DNA of 23,162 bases from Betaproteobacteria bacterium (GTDB taxonomy: Bacteria; Pseudomonadota; Gammaproteobacteria; Burkholderiales; Burkholderiaceae_C). The notes beneath the pieces were generated by a model. It saw nothing but the letters and a program-made list of their open reading frames with translations. It ran no database searches and was not told the origin of the DNA. A program made the position numbers and the translations under genes. Location: positions 1-23,162 of the forward strand of contig JANXLW010000362.1 in the NCBI GenBank assembly GCA_025354965.1. Reading direction: 5' to 3'. Positions 15,443 through 23,038 of the stretch are shown here, piece by piece. The stretch's first letter is position 1, and each line of letters begins with the position of its first letter.

Positions 15443-16426
15443 TTACTGCTTGCGCTGGTATTTGTTGACGGCTTGATTGTGCTCTTCCAGGCTGGCACTG
15501 AATTGACTGCTGCCATCGCCCCGTGCTACAAAATAAATCGCTTTGGTTGGAGCCGGCCTGACAGCTGCCAGCAGCGCCGACTTGCCCGGCATGGCAATCG
15601 GGGTGGGTGGCAAACCGACACGGGTGTATGTGTTCCAGGGAGTGTCAGTTTGCAGATCACGACGGCGCAAGTTGCCGCTAAAGGATTCACCCATGCCGTA
15701 AATGACCGTCGGATCGGTTTGTAGCATCATGCCCATGCGCAGTCGATTGGCAAAGACACCAGCAATCATTGGCCGGTCACCGGCGCGGCCCGTTTCCTTC
15801 TCGACAATGCTGGCCAGAATTAGCGCCTGTTCTGGCGTCTTCAAGGGCGTATCGGGTAATCGTTGTTGCCAGACCAGCCCCAACGTTTTGTCCATCGCCC
15901 GCATGGCACGTTTAAGCACAGCCAAATCGCTGCTGCCTTTGGCGTAGGTGTACGTATCCGGGAAAAAACGACCTTCCGCAGGCAGCCCCGGCCGGCCGAG
16001 TACTTTCATGACCAAATAGTCGGGTAACCCCTTTGACTCCGGTACCAACTGATCTGCCGTTGCCAACGCAGCGCGAACCTGGGCGAAGTTCCAACCTTCG
16101 ACCAGCGTCACGGCCCGTAGTGCTTCCTCGCCGCGCACCAGTTTTCGCAGCAGGCCAAACGGGCTAATTCCGTGTTCGAGTTCGTAACTGCCAGCCTTGA
16201 TCTGGCGAGCCTGCCCAGACAGGCGAAACCACCAGTACAACAGCGCTGGATTGATCTGCACCCCGGCATCGCCCACTGCTTGCGCCACACCTCGCACAGA
16301 GGTTCCCGGCTCCACCGACAAGTCAACGGTAGCAGCGCTCAGCGGCAGGCTGTGGTTCAGCCACCAGGCAGCGCTACCACCAGTCAAAGTCAAAAATACA
16401 ACGAAAATGGAAAAAAAACGACGCAC
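15443..16426 (-). CDS. mltG: Endolytic murein transglycosylase MltG
   Basis: This 327-residue protein is of the YceG/MltG family, which cleaves nascent peptidoglycan and is thought to end glycan strand synthesis. It has an N-terminal membrane anchor (FFSIFVVFLTLTGGSAAWWL, residues 4-23), then a LysM-like region, VEGWNFAQVRAAL, and EGRFFPDTYTYAKG (151-164). The catalytic Glu is about residue 209 in ASIVEKETG. LQTDPTVIYGMG and the C-terminal PAPTKAIYFVARGDGSSQFS complete the fold. The start is a GTG at 16426, chosen because it immediately precedes the basic residues and membrane helix. It heads the mltG-tmk-holB-pilZ-tatD-ankyrin operon and diverges from ygfZ. Confidence 0.95.
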   Translation of the reverse strand: MRRFFSIFVVFLTLTGGSAAWWLNHSLPLSAATVDLSVEPGTSVRGVAQAVGDAGVQINPALLYWWFRLSGQARQIKAGSYELEHGISPFGLLRKLVRGEEALRAVTLVEGWNFAQVRAALATADQLVPESKGLPDYLVMKVLGRPGLPAEGRFFPDTYTYAKGSSDLAVLKRAMRAMDKTLGLVWQQRLPDTPLKTPEQALILASIVEKETGRAGDRPMIAGVFANRLRMGMMLQTDPTVIYGMGESFSGNLRRRDLQTDTPWNTYTRVGLPPTPIAMPGKSALLAAVRPAPTKAIYFVARGDGSSQFSASLEEHNQAVNKYQRKQ

Positions 16427-16457
16427 AGCCCTACGCTTTCGAGGAAATGGATGGGCG

Positions 16458-17393
16458 ATGATAATTCACGCCATGCAATTCACACTTAACGGTGTTGCGC
16501 CGCTAGCGCATCTGGGCGTCATCCGGGTCGACGGCATTGACGCCGCCCAATTTCTTCAAAGCCAGTTGACACAAGATTTTTCCATGTTGGGTCTGTCGGA
16601 GGCGCGTCTGGCCGCTTTTTGCTCGGCCAAGGGCCGCATGCTGGCGAGCTTCTACGCCCTCAAGCGCAATCACACCGAAATTTTGCTGGTATGCAGCCAG
16701 GATATCCTGGCCACCACAATCAAAAGTCTTTCCAGGTTCATCTTGCGGTCCAAGGTCAAACTGGTTGATGCCAGCAGTGACTATGCTCTCTTTGGGCTGG
16801 CCGGAGCTGCTATTGATTCAGTGGCGGTAACTTATGGCACAGCCTGGTCCCGGATCGACATTGCCAATGCATCGCTTGTGTTTCTATACCCCGCTGACGG
16901 TGTAAGTCGAGCGTTGTGGCTGGCTCCGATCGGCGAAGTCGGCCCTGCCGGTGCTGCACTGAGCCCACAGGACTGGGCCTGGGGCGAAGTGCGCAGCGGC
17001 ATTGCCATGATCAGCGCGCCTATCGTCGACGCGTTTGTGCCGCAAATGCTCAATTACGAGTCGGTCGGCGGTGTGAATTTCAAGAAGGGCTGTTACCCCG
17101 GTCAGGAAGTGGTGGCGCGCAGTCAGTATCGCGGCACCCTGAAGCGGCGGGCCTTTTTAGTGCATTCACCGGTCTCAATGAAGGCCGGTGACGAAGTATT
17201 TCAGGACGGAGATGACGCTCAACCCTGCGGCTTGGTGGCGCAGGCGGCTGCGCTGCCTACAGGTTCAGGCTTTGCTGCGATAGTCTCGATGCAAGTGTCG
17301 GCAGCTGAAGCCGGCGGGCTGCATCTGGCTGGCGTCGGTGGGCCAGCGCTGATCGTCGCTGCACCGCCCTACCCTTTGCTGGCTGATATCTAG
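16458..17393 (+). CDS. ygfZ: YgfZ/GcvT-like folate-dependent Fe-S cluster protein
   Basis: This protein of 311 residues (from ATG 16458) helps repair or maintain certain Fe-S enzymes such as MiaB, using tetrahydrofolate. The defining motif KGCYPGQEVVAR is present at residues 210-221, with the conserved Cys at 212. Earlier segments VIRVDGIDAAQFLQSQLTQD and AFCSAKGRMLASF match the GcvT-like domain. The frame is open far upstream, over the antisense strand of mltG, but that part has no family similarity. ATG 16458 has an AGGAA-type element 12 bases upstream. ATG 16473 (MQFTLNG) is equally plausible. Only about 31 bases separate it from the divergent mltG start. Confidence 0.9.
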   Translation: MIIHAMQFTLNGVAPLAHLGVIRVDGIDAAQFLQSQLTQDFSMLGLSEARLAAFCSAKGRMLASFYALKRNHTEILLVCSQDILATTIKSLSRFILRSKVKLVDASSDYALFGLAGAAIDSVAVTYGTAWSRIDIANASLVFLYPADGVSRALWLAPIGEVGPAGAALSPQDWAWGEVRSGIAMISAPIVDAFVPQMLNYESVGGVNFKKGCYPGQEVVARSQYRGTLKRRAFLVHSPVSMKAGDEVFQDGDDAQPCGLVAQAAALPTGSGFAAIVSMQVSAAEAGGLHLAGVGGPALIVAAPPYPLLADI

Positions 17394-17399
17394 AGCGCC

Positions 17400-18281
17400 T
17401 TAAACCAGTGCCGATGGCAGCGCTTGCGCCATTTCGATGTGCACTATGCCGGCCTCCTCAAATGGTTCACCGCGTGGCATAAAACCGAGCCGGGCATAAA
17501 AGCCTTCGGCGGTGCGTTGGGCGTGCAGCATCACTTCATGGTCGCCGCGTTGGGCTGCCGCCTGCATCAAGGCGCGCAGCACGTCGCGCCCCAGGTTGGA
17601 GCCGCGCAGTACCCGGTTGACCGCCATACGGCCAATGCGACCGACACCTGGTGCCTGCTGCAACAATCGCCCGGTGGCCACCGGCAAGGCTAAACGGTTA
17701 CGCGCCAGCACGTGCACCGCCGTCTCGTCGGCCGCATCCTCCTGCATCGCCATGGGAATACCTTGCTCATCGACAAAAACCTCAGTGCGAACCTGACTGG
17801 CCGGTGGACCCAAATCCTGCCAGCTGCCTACCTCCATGTGCACCATCGGCTCCCAAGCCTCATAGCCCAGCAAGACAGCGCGCATTGCGTCGGGTAAGGT
17901 TTTAGAGGTTTGTGTGGTGGGATCGGCAAATACGTAAATCAGCTCGCAACTGATCAGTTTTTGTTCGCCGCGAAAAATAACCCCGCTGAAGGTAAATGAC
18001 GAGTTGCCAATACGACTGCATTTAAGAGCTACATCCAGCTGGTCGTCCAGCCGTGCCGAAGCATGGTATTCGAGCGTCGCTTTTTTTACAAACGAGTCAC
18101 CTTGCAGCGTTTGCATGGTGACCTCATACGGCAGTGCCAATGCACGCCAGTAATCAGCAATCGCGACATCAAAGTACAGCAGGTAGTGGGCGTTGAAGAC
18201 AATCTTTTGCATGTCCACCTCGGCCCAGCGCACCCGCAACCGATGAAAAAATCGAAAATCCTGGCGTTTCAAGTTGGTCAT
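17400..18281 (-). CDS. Fusion: 4HBT hotdog acyl-CoA thioesterase + GNAT N-acetyltransferase
   Basis: This 293-residue protein has two domains. Residues about 8-140 form a YbgC/FadM-type hotdog thioesterase with the catalytic Asp23 in WAEVDMQKIVFNAHYLLYFD, followed by the hotdog strands. Residues about 160-288 form a GNAT acetyltransferase: FVDEQGIPMAMQEDAADETA, then VATGRLL, RIGRMAVNRVLRGSNLGRDV as the acetyl-CoA loop, and LHAQRTAEGFYARLGF. The thioesterase would hydrolyse an acyl-CoA and the GNAT part would move an acetyl or acyl group to an amine; substrates are unknown. The open frame extends to 18680, but upstream residues are antisense to the alcohol dehydrogenase gene and unlike any thioesterase. 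ATG 18281 gives a proper N-terminus. It converges on ygfZ with a six-base gap. Confidence 0.87.
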   Translation of the reverse strand: MTNLKRQDFRFFHRLRVRWAEVDMQKIVFNAHYLLYFDVAIADYWRALALPYEVTMQTLQGDSFVKKATLEYHASARLDDQLDVALKCSRIGNSSFTFSGVIFRGEQKLISCELIYVFADPTTQTSKTLPDAMRAVLLGYEAWEPMVHMEVGSWQDLGPPASQVRTEVFVDEQGIPMAMQEDAADETAVHVLARNRLALPVATGRLLQQAPGVGRIGRMAVNRVLRGSNLGRDVLRALMQAAAQRGDHEVMLHAQRTAEGFYARLGFMPRGEPFEEAGIVHIEMAQALPSALV

Positions 18282-18335
18282 GGCAGTGCCTATTCTTGGT
18301 ACAGTGCATCTTTTAATACTACACCGCAAAACACC
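18282..18335. promoter_or_regulatory. Short divergent intergenic region
   Basis: The 54 bases between the thioesterase-GNAT start (minus) and the alcohol dehydrogenase start (plus) must contain both promoters unless these extend into the genes. TTTTAATACT near 18311-18320 is the only AT-rich element. I cannot define -35/-10 pairs or an operator with confidence. Confidence 0.3.
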
Positions 18336-19472
18336 ATGGCACTTATCTACTACCTGACTCAAATCCAGTTTGATTGCGGCGCCATCAAATTGCTCAAACA
18401 GGAGTGCCAGCGAGTCGCCATTAGCCGTCCGCTGATCGTGACTGACCCGGGTGTCAAAGCGGCCGGTATTTTGCAGAAAGCGCTGGACGCCTTGCCTGGC
18501 ATGACGGTGGCCGTGTTTGACCAGACACCCTCCAACCCGACCGAGGCCGCGGTGCGCGCGGCCGTTGCGGTTTACCGGGCCAACAACTGCGACGGATTGA
18601 TCGCCGTCGGCGGCGGCTCTGCTATCGACTGCGCCAAAGGGGTGGCAATCGCCGCCACACACGAAGGTCCGTTGACCCATTACGCCACCATAGAAGGCGG
18701 CTCACCGCGCATCACGGATAAAGTGGCGCCGCTGATCGCGGTACCCACTACCAGTGGCACCGGTAGTGAGGTGGCGCGCGGGGCCATCATTATTGTGGAC
18801 GATCATCGCAAGCTGGGATTTCACTCCTGGTATCTGGTACCCAAGACGGCAATTTGCGACCCCGAACTGACACTCGGTTTACCCCCCAAACTCACTGCGG
18901 CCACCGGCATGGACGCTCTTGCGCACTGCATGGAAACTTTCATGGCGCCGGTCTTCAACCCGCCGGCCGATGGCATTGCGCTGGATGGTCTGGCGCGCGG
19001 CTGGGCCAACATAGAACGCGCCACACTGGACGGCAGCAACCTGGATGCGCGTTTGAACATGATGAGCTCGTCAATGCAGGGTGCCATGGCTTTCCAAAAG
19101 GGGTTGGGCTGCGTCCATTCTCTCAGTCATAGCCTGGGCGGAGTCGACCCCCGCCTGCACCACGGTACATTGAACGCCATGTTCCTGCCAACGGTGATTC
19201 GCTTCAACGCAAGTGCCGAATCGATGCAGAAAGAAAAGCGTCTGGAGCGTATGGCACACGCCATGGGCTTGCCATCCGGCAGCGACATTGCCGTGGCAAT
19301 CGAAGACCTGAATGCCCGACTGGGGCTGCCCAGCGGACTGGCTGCCATGGGCGTGGACCCGTCCTTGTTTGATAAAATCATCGCTGGCGCACTGGCCGAC
19401 CATTGTCACAAAACCGGGCCGCGCCTGGCCAGTGCACAGGATTACCGTGGCATGCTGACCGAGGCGATGTAG
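18336..19472 (+). CDS. Iron-containing (group III) alcohol dehydrogenase
   Basis: This 378-residue NAD(P)-dependent dehydrogenase uses an Fe- or Zn-type metal site. The dinucleotide segment is VGGGSAIDCAKG (91-102) followed by PTTSGTGSEV (137-146). Metal ligands are Asp193 and His197 in TGMDALAHCMETF, His261 in GLGCVHSLSHSLGG and His275 or His276 in RLHHGTLNAMFLP. Between the last two ligands there appears to be one residue more than in FucO. The substrate (alcohol, aldehyde, lactaldehyde or 4-hydroxybutyrate type) cannot be told from sequence. The start is ATG 18336, giving MALIYYLTQIQFDCGAI. The frame is open upstream over the divergent thioesterase, but that part is antisense shadow. No Shine-Dalgarno sequence is evident. 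Confidence 0.9.
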   Translation: MALIYYLTQIQFDCGAIKLLKQECQRVAISRPLIVTDPGVKAAGILQKALDALPGMTVAVFDQTPSNPTEAAVRAAVAVYRANNCDGLIAVGGGSAIDCAKGVAIAATHEGPLTHYATIEGGSPRITDKVAPLIAVPTTSGTGSEVARGAIIIVDDHRKLGFHSWYLVPKTAICDPELTLGLPPKLTAATGMDALAHCMETFMAPVFNPPADGIALDGLARGWANIERATLDGSNLDARLNMMSSSMQGAMAFQKGLGCVHSLSHSLGGVDPRLHHGTLNAMFLPTVIRFNASAESMQKEKRLERMAHAMGLPSGSDIAVAIEDLNARLGLPSGLAAMGVDPSLFDKIIAGALADHCHKTGPRLASAQDYRGMLTEAM

Positions 19473-19585
19473 CAACTTGGTAGAGCCGCTAAGGCCGTAG
19501 AGACTGGCCAGGCCGTCACTGGCACCAACATTGCTAGTGTCTACTCACGGTAAGGCCTTGCCTTGCCAAATCAACGAGACCATCC

Positions 19586-22500
19586 ATGTCCATTCACGCA
19601 GCCCTGAACCACGTTACCCACTATAGATACGACCGACTGGTCAACCTCGGACCTCAGGTGATCCGTTTGCGTCCAGCGCCGCATTGCCGCAGCAAGATTA
19701 TTTCGTATTCGCTCAAGGTTGAACCAGCCGATCACTACATCAACTGGCAGCAAGATCCGTTCTCCAACTACCAGGGGCGCCTGGTTTTTGAGAAAAAGAC
19801 GCGTGAATTCAAAGTGACAGTCGATCTGGTGGTCGAGATGGCGGTCTACAACCCGTTTGACTTCTTCCTGGAACCCAGCGCCGAAAAGTATCCCTTCAAG
19901 TACGAAGCCCTGCTCAAGCAGGAACTGGCGCCCTATCTGGCGACCGAGCATCTGAGCAAACGCCTGAAAGCCTGTTTGGCCCGCATTGACCGGCGAAAAC
20001 GACGCACTATCGACTTCCTGGTGGATGTTAACCAGATGGTGCACCACGACATCAGCTATTTGATCCGTATGGAGCCCGGCGTGCAGTCACCCGATGACAC
20101 GCTCAAACTGGGTTCCGGCTCGTGCCGCGATTCAGCTTGGCTTTTGGTGCAACTGCTGCGCCATTGCGGTCTGGCTGCTCGCTTTGTCTCGGGCTACCTG
20201 ATTCAATTGAAGCCGGATGTGAAATCTCTCGACGGCCCGAGCGGGACCGAGGTTGATTTCACGGACCTGCACGCCTGGTGTGAGGTCTATCTGCCCGGCG
20301 CCGGCTGGATCGGGCTGGATGCTACATCAGGTTTGCTGGCGGGTGAAGGCCACATTCCGCTGGCCTGCACCCCGCAACCTTCCGGCGCTGCACCGATTGA
20401 GGGCGGTATGGACAAGTGCGAAGTGACCTTCGCGCACCATATGGCGGTCACGCGCATTTACGAGTCGCCCCGGGTGACCAAACCGTATACAGAAGATCAG
20501 TGGAATGAGGTTATGGCGCTGGGTGGCGTTGTCGACAAGGATCTGACGGCCGGCGACGTGCGTCTGACGATGGGAGGTGAACCCACATTTGTGGCGGTGA
20601 ATGACCGTGATGCACCAGAATGGAACACTGACGCCTTAGGCCCCACAAAACGTGGTTTTGCCACCGAACTGGTGCAAAAGTTGCGCGCCGAATATGGTGC
20701 TGGCGGCTTTCTGCACTTCGGCCAGGGCAAGTGGTACCCTGGTGAGCAATTGCCGCGCTGGGCGCTCAACATCTATTGGCGCGGCGACCGCCAGCCCGTG
20801 TGGAGCAACCCCGCACTGTTTACCGACGAGCGTTTGCCGACACACTACAGCAGCGAAGACGCCCGGCGCTTCACGCAAACCCTGGCAGCCAAGCTTGGCA
20901 TCACAGACAAGTTCATGCAAAGCGCCTATGAAGACGTGTGGTACTACTTGTGGCGCGAACGTCGCCTGCCGGTCAATGTCGATCCGTTCAATTCAAAGCT
21001 CGACGACGAAATGGAGCGGGCCCGGTTGCGCCGGGTGTTTGAACAGAAGCTCGATTCCGTTGTCGGTTACGTGCTGCCTGTCAAAGTGGCAGAGGAAGCC
21101 AGTTCGAGTGAGGCAAGATGGACTACCGGTTCCTGGTTCTTGCGTGACGAACGCATGTACCTGATGCCGGGCGACTCGCCCATGGGTCTGCGCCTTCCGC
21201 TCGACTCCCTGCCTTGGGTCAGCGAGAGTGACTACCCCTATTTGCTGGAGCAAGACCCCAGCGCACTGCGCTCTGAACTGCCGGCACATGGAGCCATCGC
21301 GGCACGTTATGCAGCCGGATCACCCCAAGTTCATCCAGTTGGGTTCACTGAAGCGTTGAAATCCCCATCTGGCTCTTCGACCAGCGAAACGTCTGGTCAT
21401 TCTGGCGCCACGCCCTACCTGTCCGGCACCGGCCCGGCACCTGAGGCTGCGCGAAAACTTCAAACTACAACCGGCCCCGTTTCAGCCTCGATGGCTGTCA
21501 GCGCGCAAAGCGCCGCGCAAACCGAACCGGCAGAGTTTGCTCGCGTGCCCAAGCAGCAGGAGTCGGCGCACTGGATCACCCGGACCGCCTTGTGTGTGGA
21601 AGTGCGCGATCCGCGTCGTGCCAGCGGCCCCAAGGCCGAGGCAGTGGGTGCCAAGTCGGGTGTTCTGTATATCTTCATGCCACCGCTGGAAAAGCTGGAA
21701 AATTATCTGGAGTTGCTGGCTGCCATCGAAGCCACGGCCGAAAGCCTGGGCGTGACCATTGTGCTCGAAGGCTACCCGCCACCGCGCGACCCGCGCCTGA
21801 AACTGCTGCAAGTCACACCCGACCCTGGCGTCATTGAAGTCAACATTCATCCGGTCACCAACTGGGCGGAGTTGGTCAAGAATACCGAGTTCCTGTACAA
21901 CGTGGCGTTCGAGTCGCGTCTGTCGGCGGAGAAGTTCATGAAGGATGGGCGTCACACCGGCACCGGTGGCGGCAACCACTTTGTGATGGGTGGTGCCACA
22001 CCGGCCGACAGCCCGTTTTTGCGCAAGCCCGAGTTGCTTGCCAGTTTGCTGCTGTTTTGGCACAACCATCCATCGCTGAGTTATTTGTTCAGCGGTATGT
22101 TTGTCGGCCCAACCAGCCAGGCACCACGCGTTGACGAAGCCCGCAATGACCAGCTCTACGAGCTTGAAATCGCCATTGAGCAGATCTACAAAAACCGGGA
22201 ACTGTACGGTCAGAGCATGCCGCCCTGGCTGGTGGACCGCACGCTGCGCAACATCCTGATCGATGCTACCGGCAACACCCATCGCAGCGAGTTTTCCATC
22301 GACAAGATGTACTCGCCAGACTCGGCCACCGGTCGCCTGGGCTTGCTGGAACTGCGCGCCTTCGAGATGCCACCGCACCCGCGCATGAGCGTGGTGCAGC
22401 AACTTCTGCTGCGCGCACTGGTGGCGCGCTTCTGGAAGACGCCATTCAAGGCACCAGCCACACACTGGGGCACCGAGTTGCATGACCGCTTCCTGCTGCC

Positions 22501-23038
22501 AACGTTTATCAAAATGGATTTTGACGATGTGATGGCTGAGATGCGCAGCGCGGGCTATGCATTTGACAACAGCTGGTTTGCTCCACATTACGAATTCCGA
22601 TTCCCTATTGTTGGTTCGATCCAGTCCGCCAGCATCGAACTCACTTTGCGCAATGCACTGGAGCCCTGGCATGTGATGGGTGAAGAAGGTGCACCGGGTG
22701 GTACCGCCCGCTATGTGGACTCCTCGCTGGAGCGCATCGAAGTGCACGTGACGGGTCTGAACGAGAGCCGCTATGTTGTGACCTGCAATGGGCGCGCCTT
22801 GCCGCTGCAATCGACTGGCACCATCGGCGAATATGCGGCCGGCGTGCGCTACTGTCGCAACCGTGCGGTCTGGGCGGCGCACCCGCAACCCCCGCGAACG
22901 CAATTCCGTGAATGCCTGTGGAGACGTTACTTCATGGATAAGATGCAAGTCAATGTAAAGAACAGCAGGACAGTCAGGGTCTTGCGCCACGACGTGGTTC
23001 TGCCAGATTTTTTCAAAGAGAGTTTTAGGCATAAATGA
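19586..23038 (+). CDS. Transglutaminase-like/DUF2126 putative amidoligase, 3' end replaced
   Basis: This open frame has 1150 codons. Residues about 1-290 form a bacterial transglutaminase-like cysteine peptidase domain with the triad Cys180 (GSGSCRDSAWLL), His229 (DLHAWCEVYLPG) and Asp245 (GWIGLDATSG). From about 300 on it is DUF2126, with DVRLTMGGEPTFVAVNDRDA, LHFGQGKWYPGEQLPRWAL and EVNIHPVTNWAELV. This family was proposed to be an ATP-dependent amide-bond ligase with a glutamine-synthetase-like fold. Residues about 565-670 form a low-complexity Ser/Thr/Ala/Pro linker. The match holds to residue 1089 (VRY, base 22852). The last 61 residues are unlike the family and are antisense leuC, so the natural C-terminus, perhaps 70-80 residues, is missing. 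Relatives usually sit with ATP-grasp and alpha-E genes, not present here. Confidence 0.88.
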   Translation: MSIHAALNHVTHYRYDRLVNLGPQVIRLRPAPHCRSKIISYSLKVEPADHYINWQQDPFSNYQGRLVFEKKTREFKVTVDLVVEMAVYNPFDFFLEPSAEKYPFKYEALLKQELAPYLATEHLSKRLKACLARIDRRKRRTIDFLVDVNQMVHHDISYLIRMEPGVQSPDDTLKLGSGSCRDSAWLLVQLLRHCGLAARFVSGYLIQLKPDVKSLDGPSGTEVDFTDLHAWCEVYLPGAGWIGLDATSGLLAGEGHIPLACTPQPSGAAPIEGGMDKCEVTFAHHMAVTRIYESPRVTKPYTEDQWNEVMALGGVVDKDLTAGDVRLTMGGEPTFVAVNDRDAPEWNTDALGPTKRGFATELVQKLRAEYGAGGFLHFGQGKWYPGEQLPRWALNIYWRGDRQPVWSNPALFTDERLPTHYSSEDARRFTQTLAAKLGITDKFMQSAYEDVWYYLWRERRLPVNVDPFNSKLDDEMERARLRRVFEQKLDSVVGYVLPVKVAEEASSSEARWTTGSWFLRDERMYLMPGDSPMGLRLPLDSLPWVSESDYPYLLEQDPSALRSELPAHGAIAARYAAGSPQVHPVGFTEALKSPSGSSTSETSGHSGATPYLSGTGPAPEAARKLQTTTGPVSASMAVSAQSAAQTEPAEFARVPKQQESAHWITRTALCVEVRDPRRASGPKAEAVGAKSGVLYIFMPPLEKLENYLELLAAIEATAESLGVTIVLEGYPPPRDPRLKLLQVTPDPGVIEVNIHPVTNWAELVKNTEFLYNVAFESRLSAEKFMKDGRHTGTGGGNHFVMGGATPADSPFLRKPELLASLLLFWHNHPSLSYLFSGMFVGPTSQAPRVDEARNDQLYELEIAIEQIYKNRELYGQSMPPWLVDRTLRNILIDATGNTHRSEFSIDKMYSPDSATGRLGLLELRAFEMPPHPRMSVVQQLLLRALVARFWKTPFKAPATHWGTELHDRFLLPTFIKMDFDDVMAEMRSAGYAFDNSWFAPHYEFRFPIVGSIQSASIELTLRNALEPWHVMGEEGAPGGTARYVDSSLERIEVHVTGLNESRYVVTCNGRALPLQSTGTIGEYAAGVRYCRNRAVWAAHPQPPRTQFRECLWRRYFMDKMQVNVKNSRTVRVLRHDVVLPDFFKESFRHK
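22848..22858. other. Breakpoint between DUF2126 gene and leuC fragment
   Basis: Up to about 22852 the plus strand encodes the DUF2126 family sequence ending in EYAAGVRY. From 22853 rightwards the minus strand encodes LeuC ending at RRPDRTVAT. Both families normally continue past this point. Two unrelated genes in opposite orientation are thus cut at one position, with a resolution of a few bases. No inverted repeat, target duplication or insertion-sequence end is visible at the join. Confidence 0.8.
22853..23032 (-). pseudogene. leuC: LeuC (3-isopropylmalate dehydratase large subunit), N-terminal fragment
   Basis: Read on the minus strand from ATG 23032, this encodes MPKTLFEKIWQNHVVAQDPD, then AVLYIDLHLIHEVTSPQAF and GLRVRRPDRTVAT: the first 60 residues of LeuC. 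In the family, ATMDH or ATADH and the substrate and cluster-binding regions follow. Here the sequence instead runs into the antisense of the DUF2126 gene, so about 400 residues are missing. Only a fragment of the isomerase used in leucine synthesis is present. The frame itself stays open through the antisense region by chance. Codons such as CCT, AAA, ACT and TTT are more AT-rich than in neighbouring genes, suggesting another genome or a transferred segment. The fragment is either a remnant or the far side of an assembly chimera. Confidence 0.85.

Noticed and set aside
16197..16457. Upstream extension of ygfZ to 16197
   Set aside because: This stretch is antisense to mltG and has no resemblance to the YgfZ/GcvT fold; the domain starts near ATG 16458 or 16473.
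18063..18335. Upstream extension of the alcohol dehydrogenase to 18063
   Set aside because: It overlaps the thioesterase gene in antisense, and the dehydrogenase family N-terminus begins close to ATG 18336.
18282..18680. A 133-codon N-terminal extension of the thioesterase-GNAT frame
   Set aside because: It is antisense to the 5' part of the alcohol dehydrogenase gene, which has clear family motifs. The extension lacks any thioesterase similarity, while ATG 18281 gives the expected N-terminus.
19473..19585. Imperfect hairpin between the alcohol dehydrogenase and the DUF2126 gene as terminator
   Set aside because: CACTGGC and GCTAGTG around 19519-19541 can pair with one mismatch and a nine-base loop, but no T-run follows.
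21482..22850. Long minus-strand open frame opposite the DUF2126 gene
   Set aside because: It is the antisense shadow of a well-supported coding region. Only its first part (22853-23032) encodes recognisable LeuC; the continuation is chance openness in GC-rich DNA.
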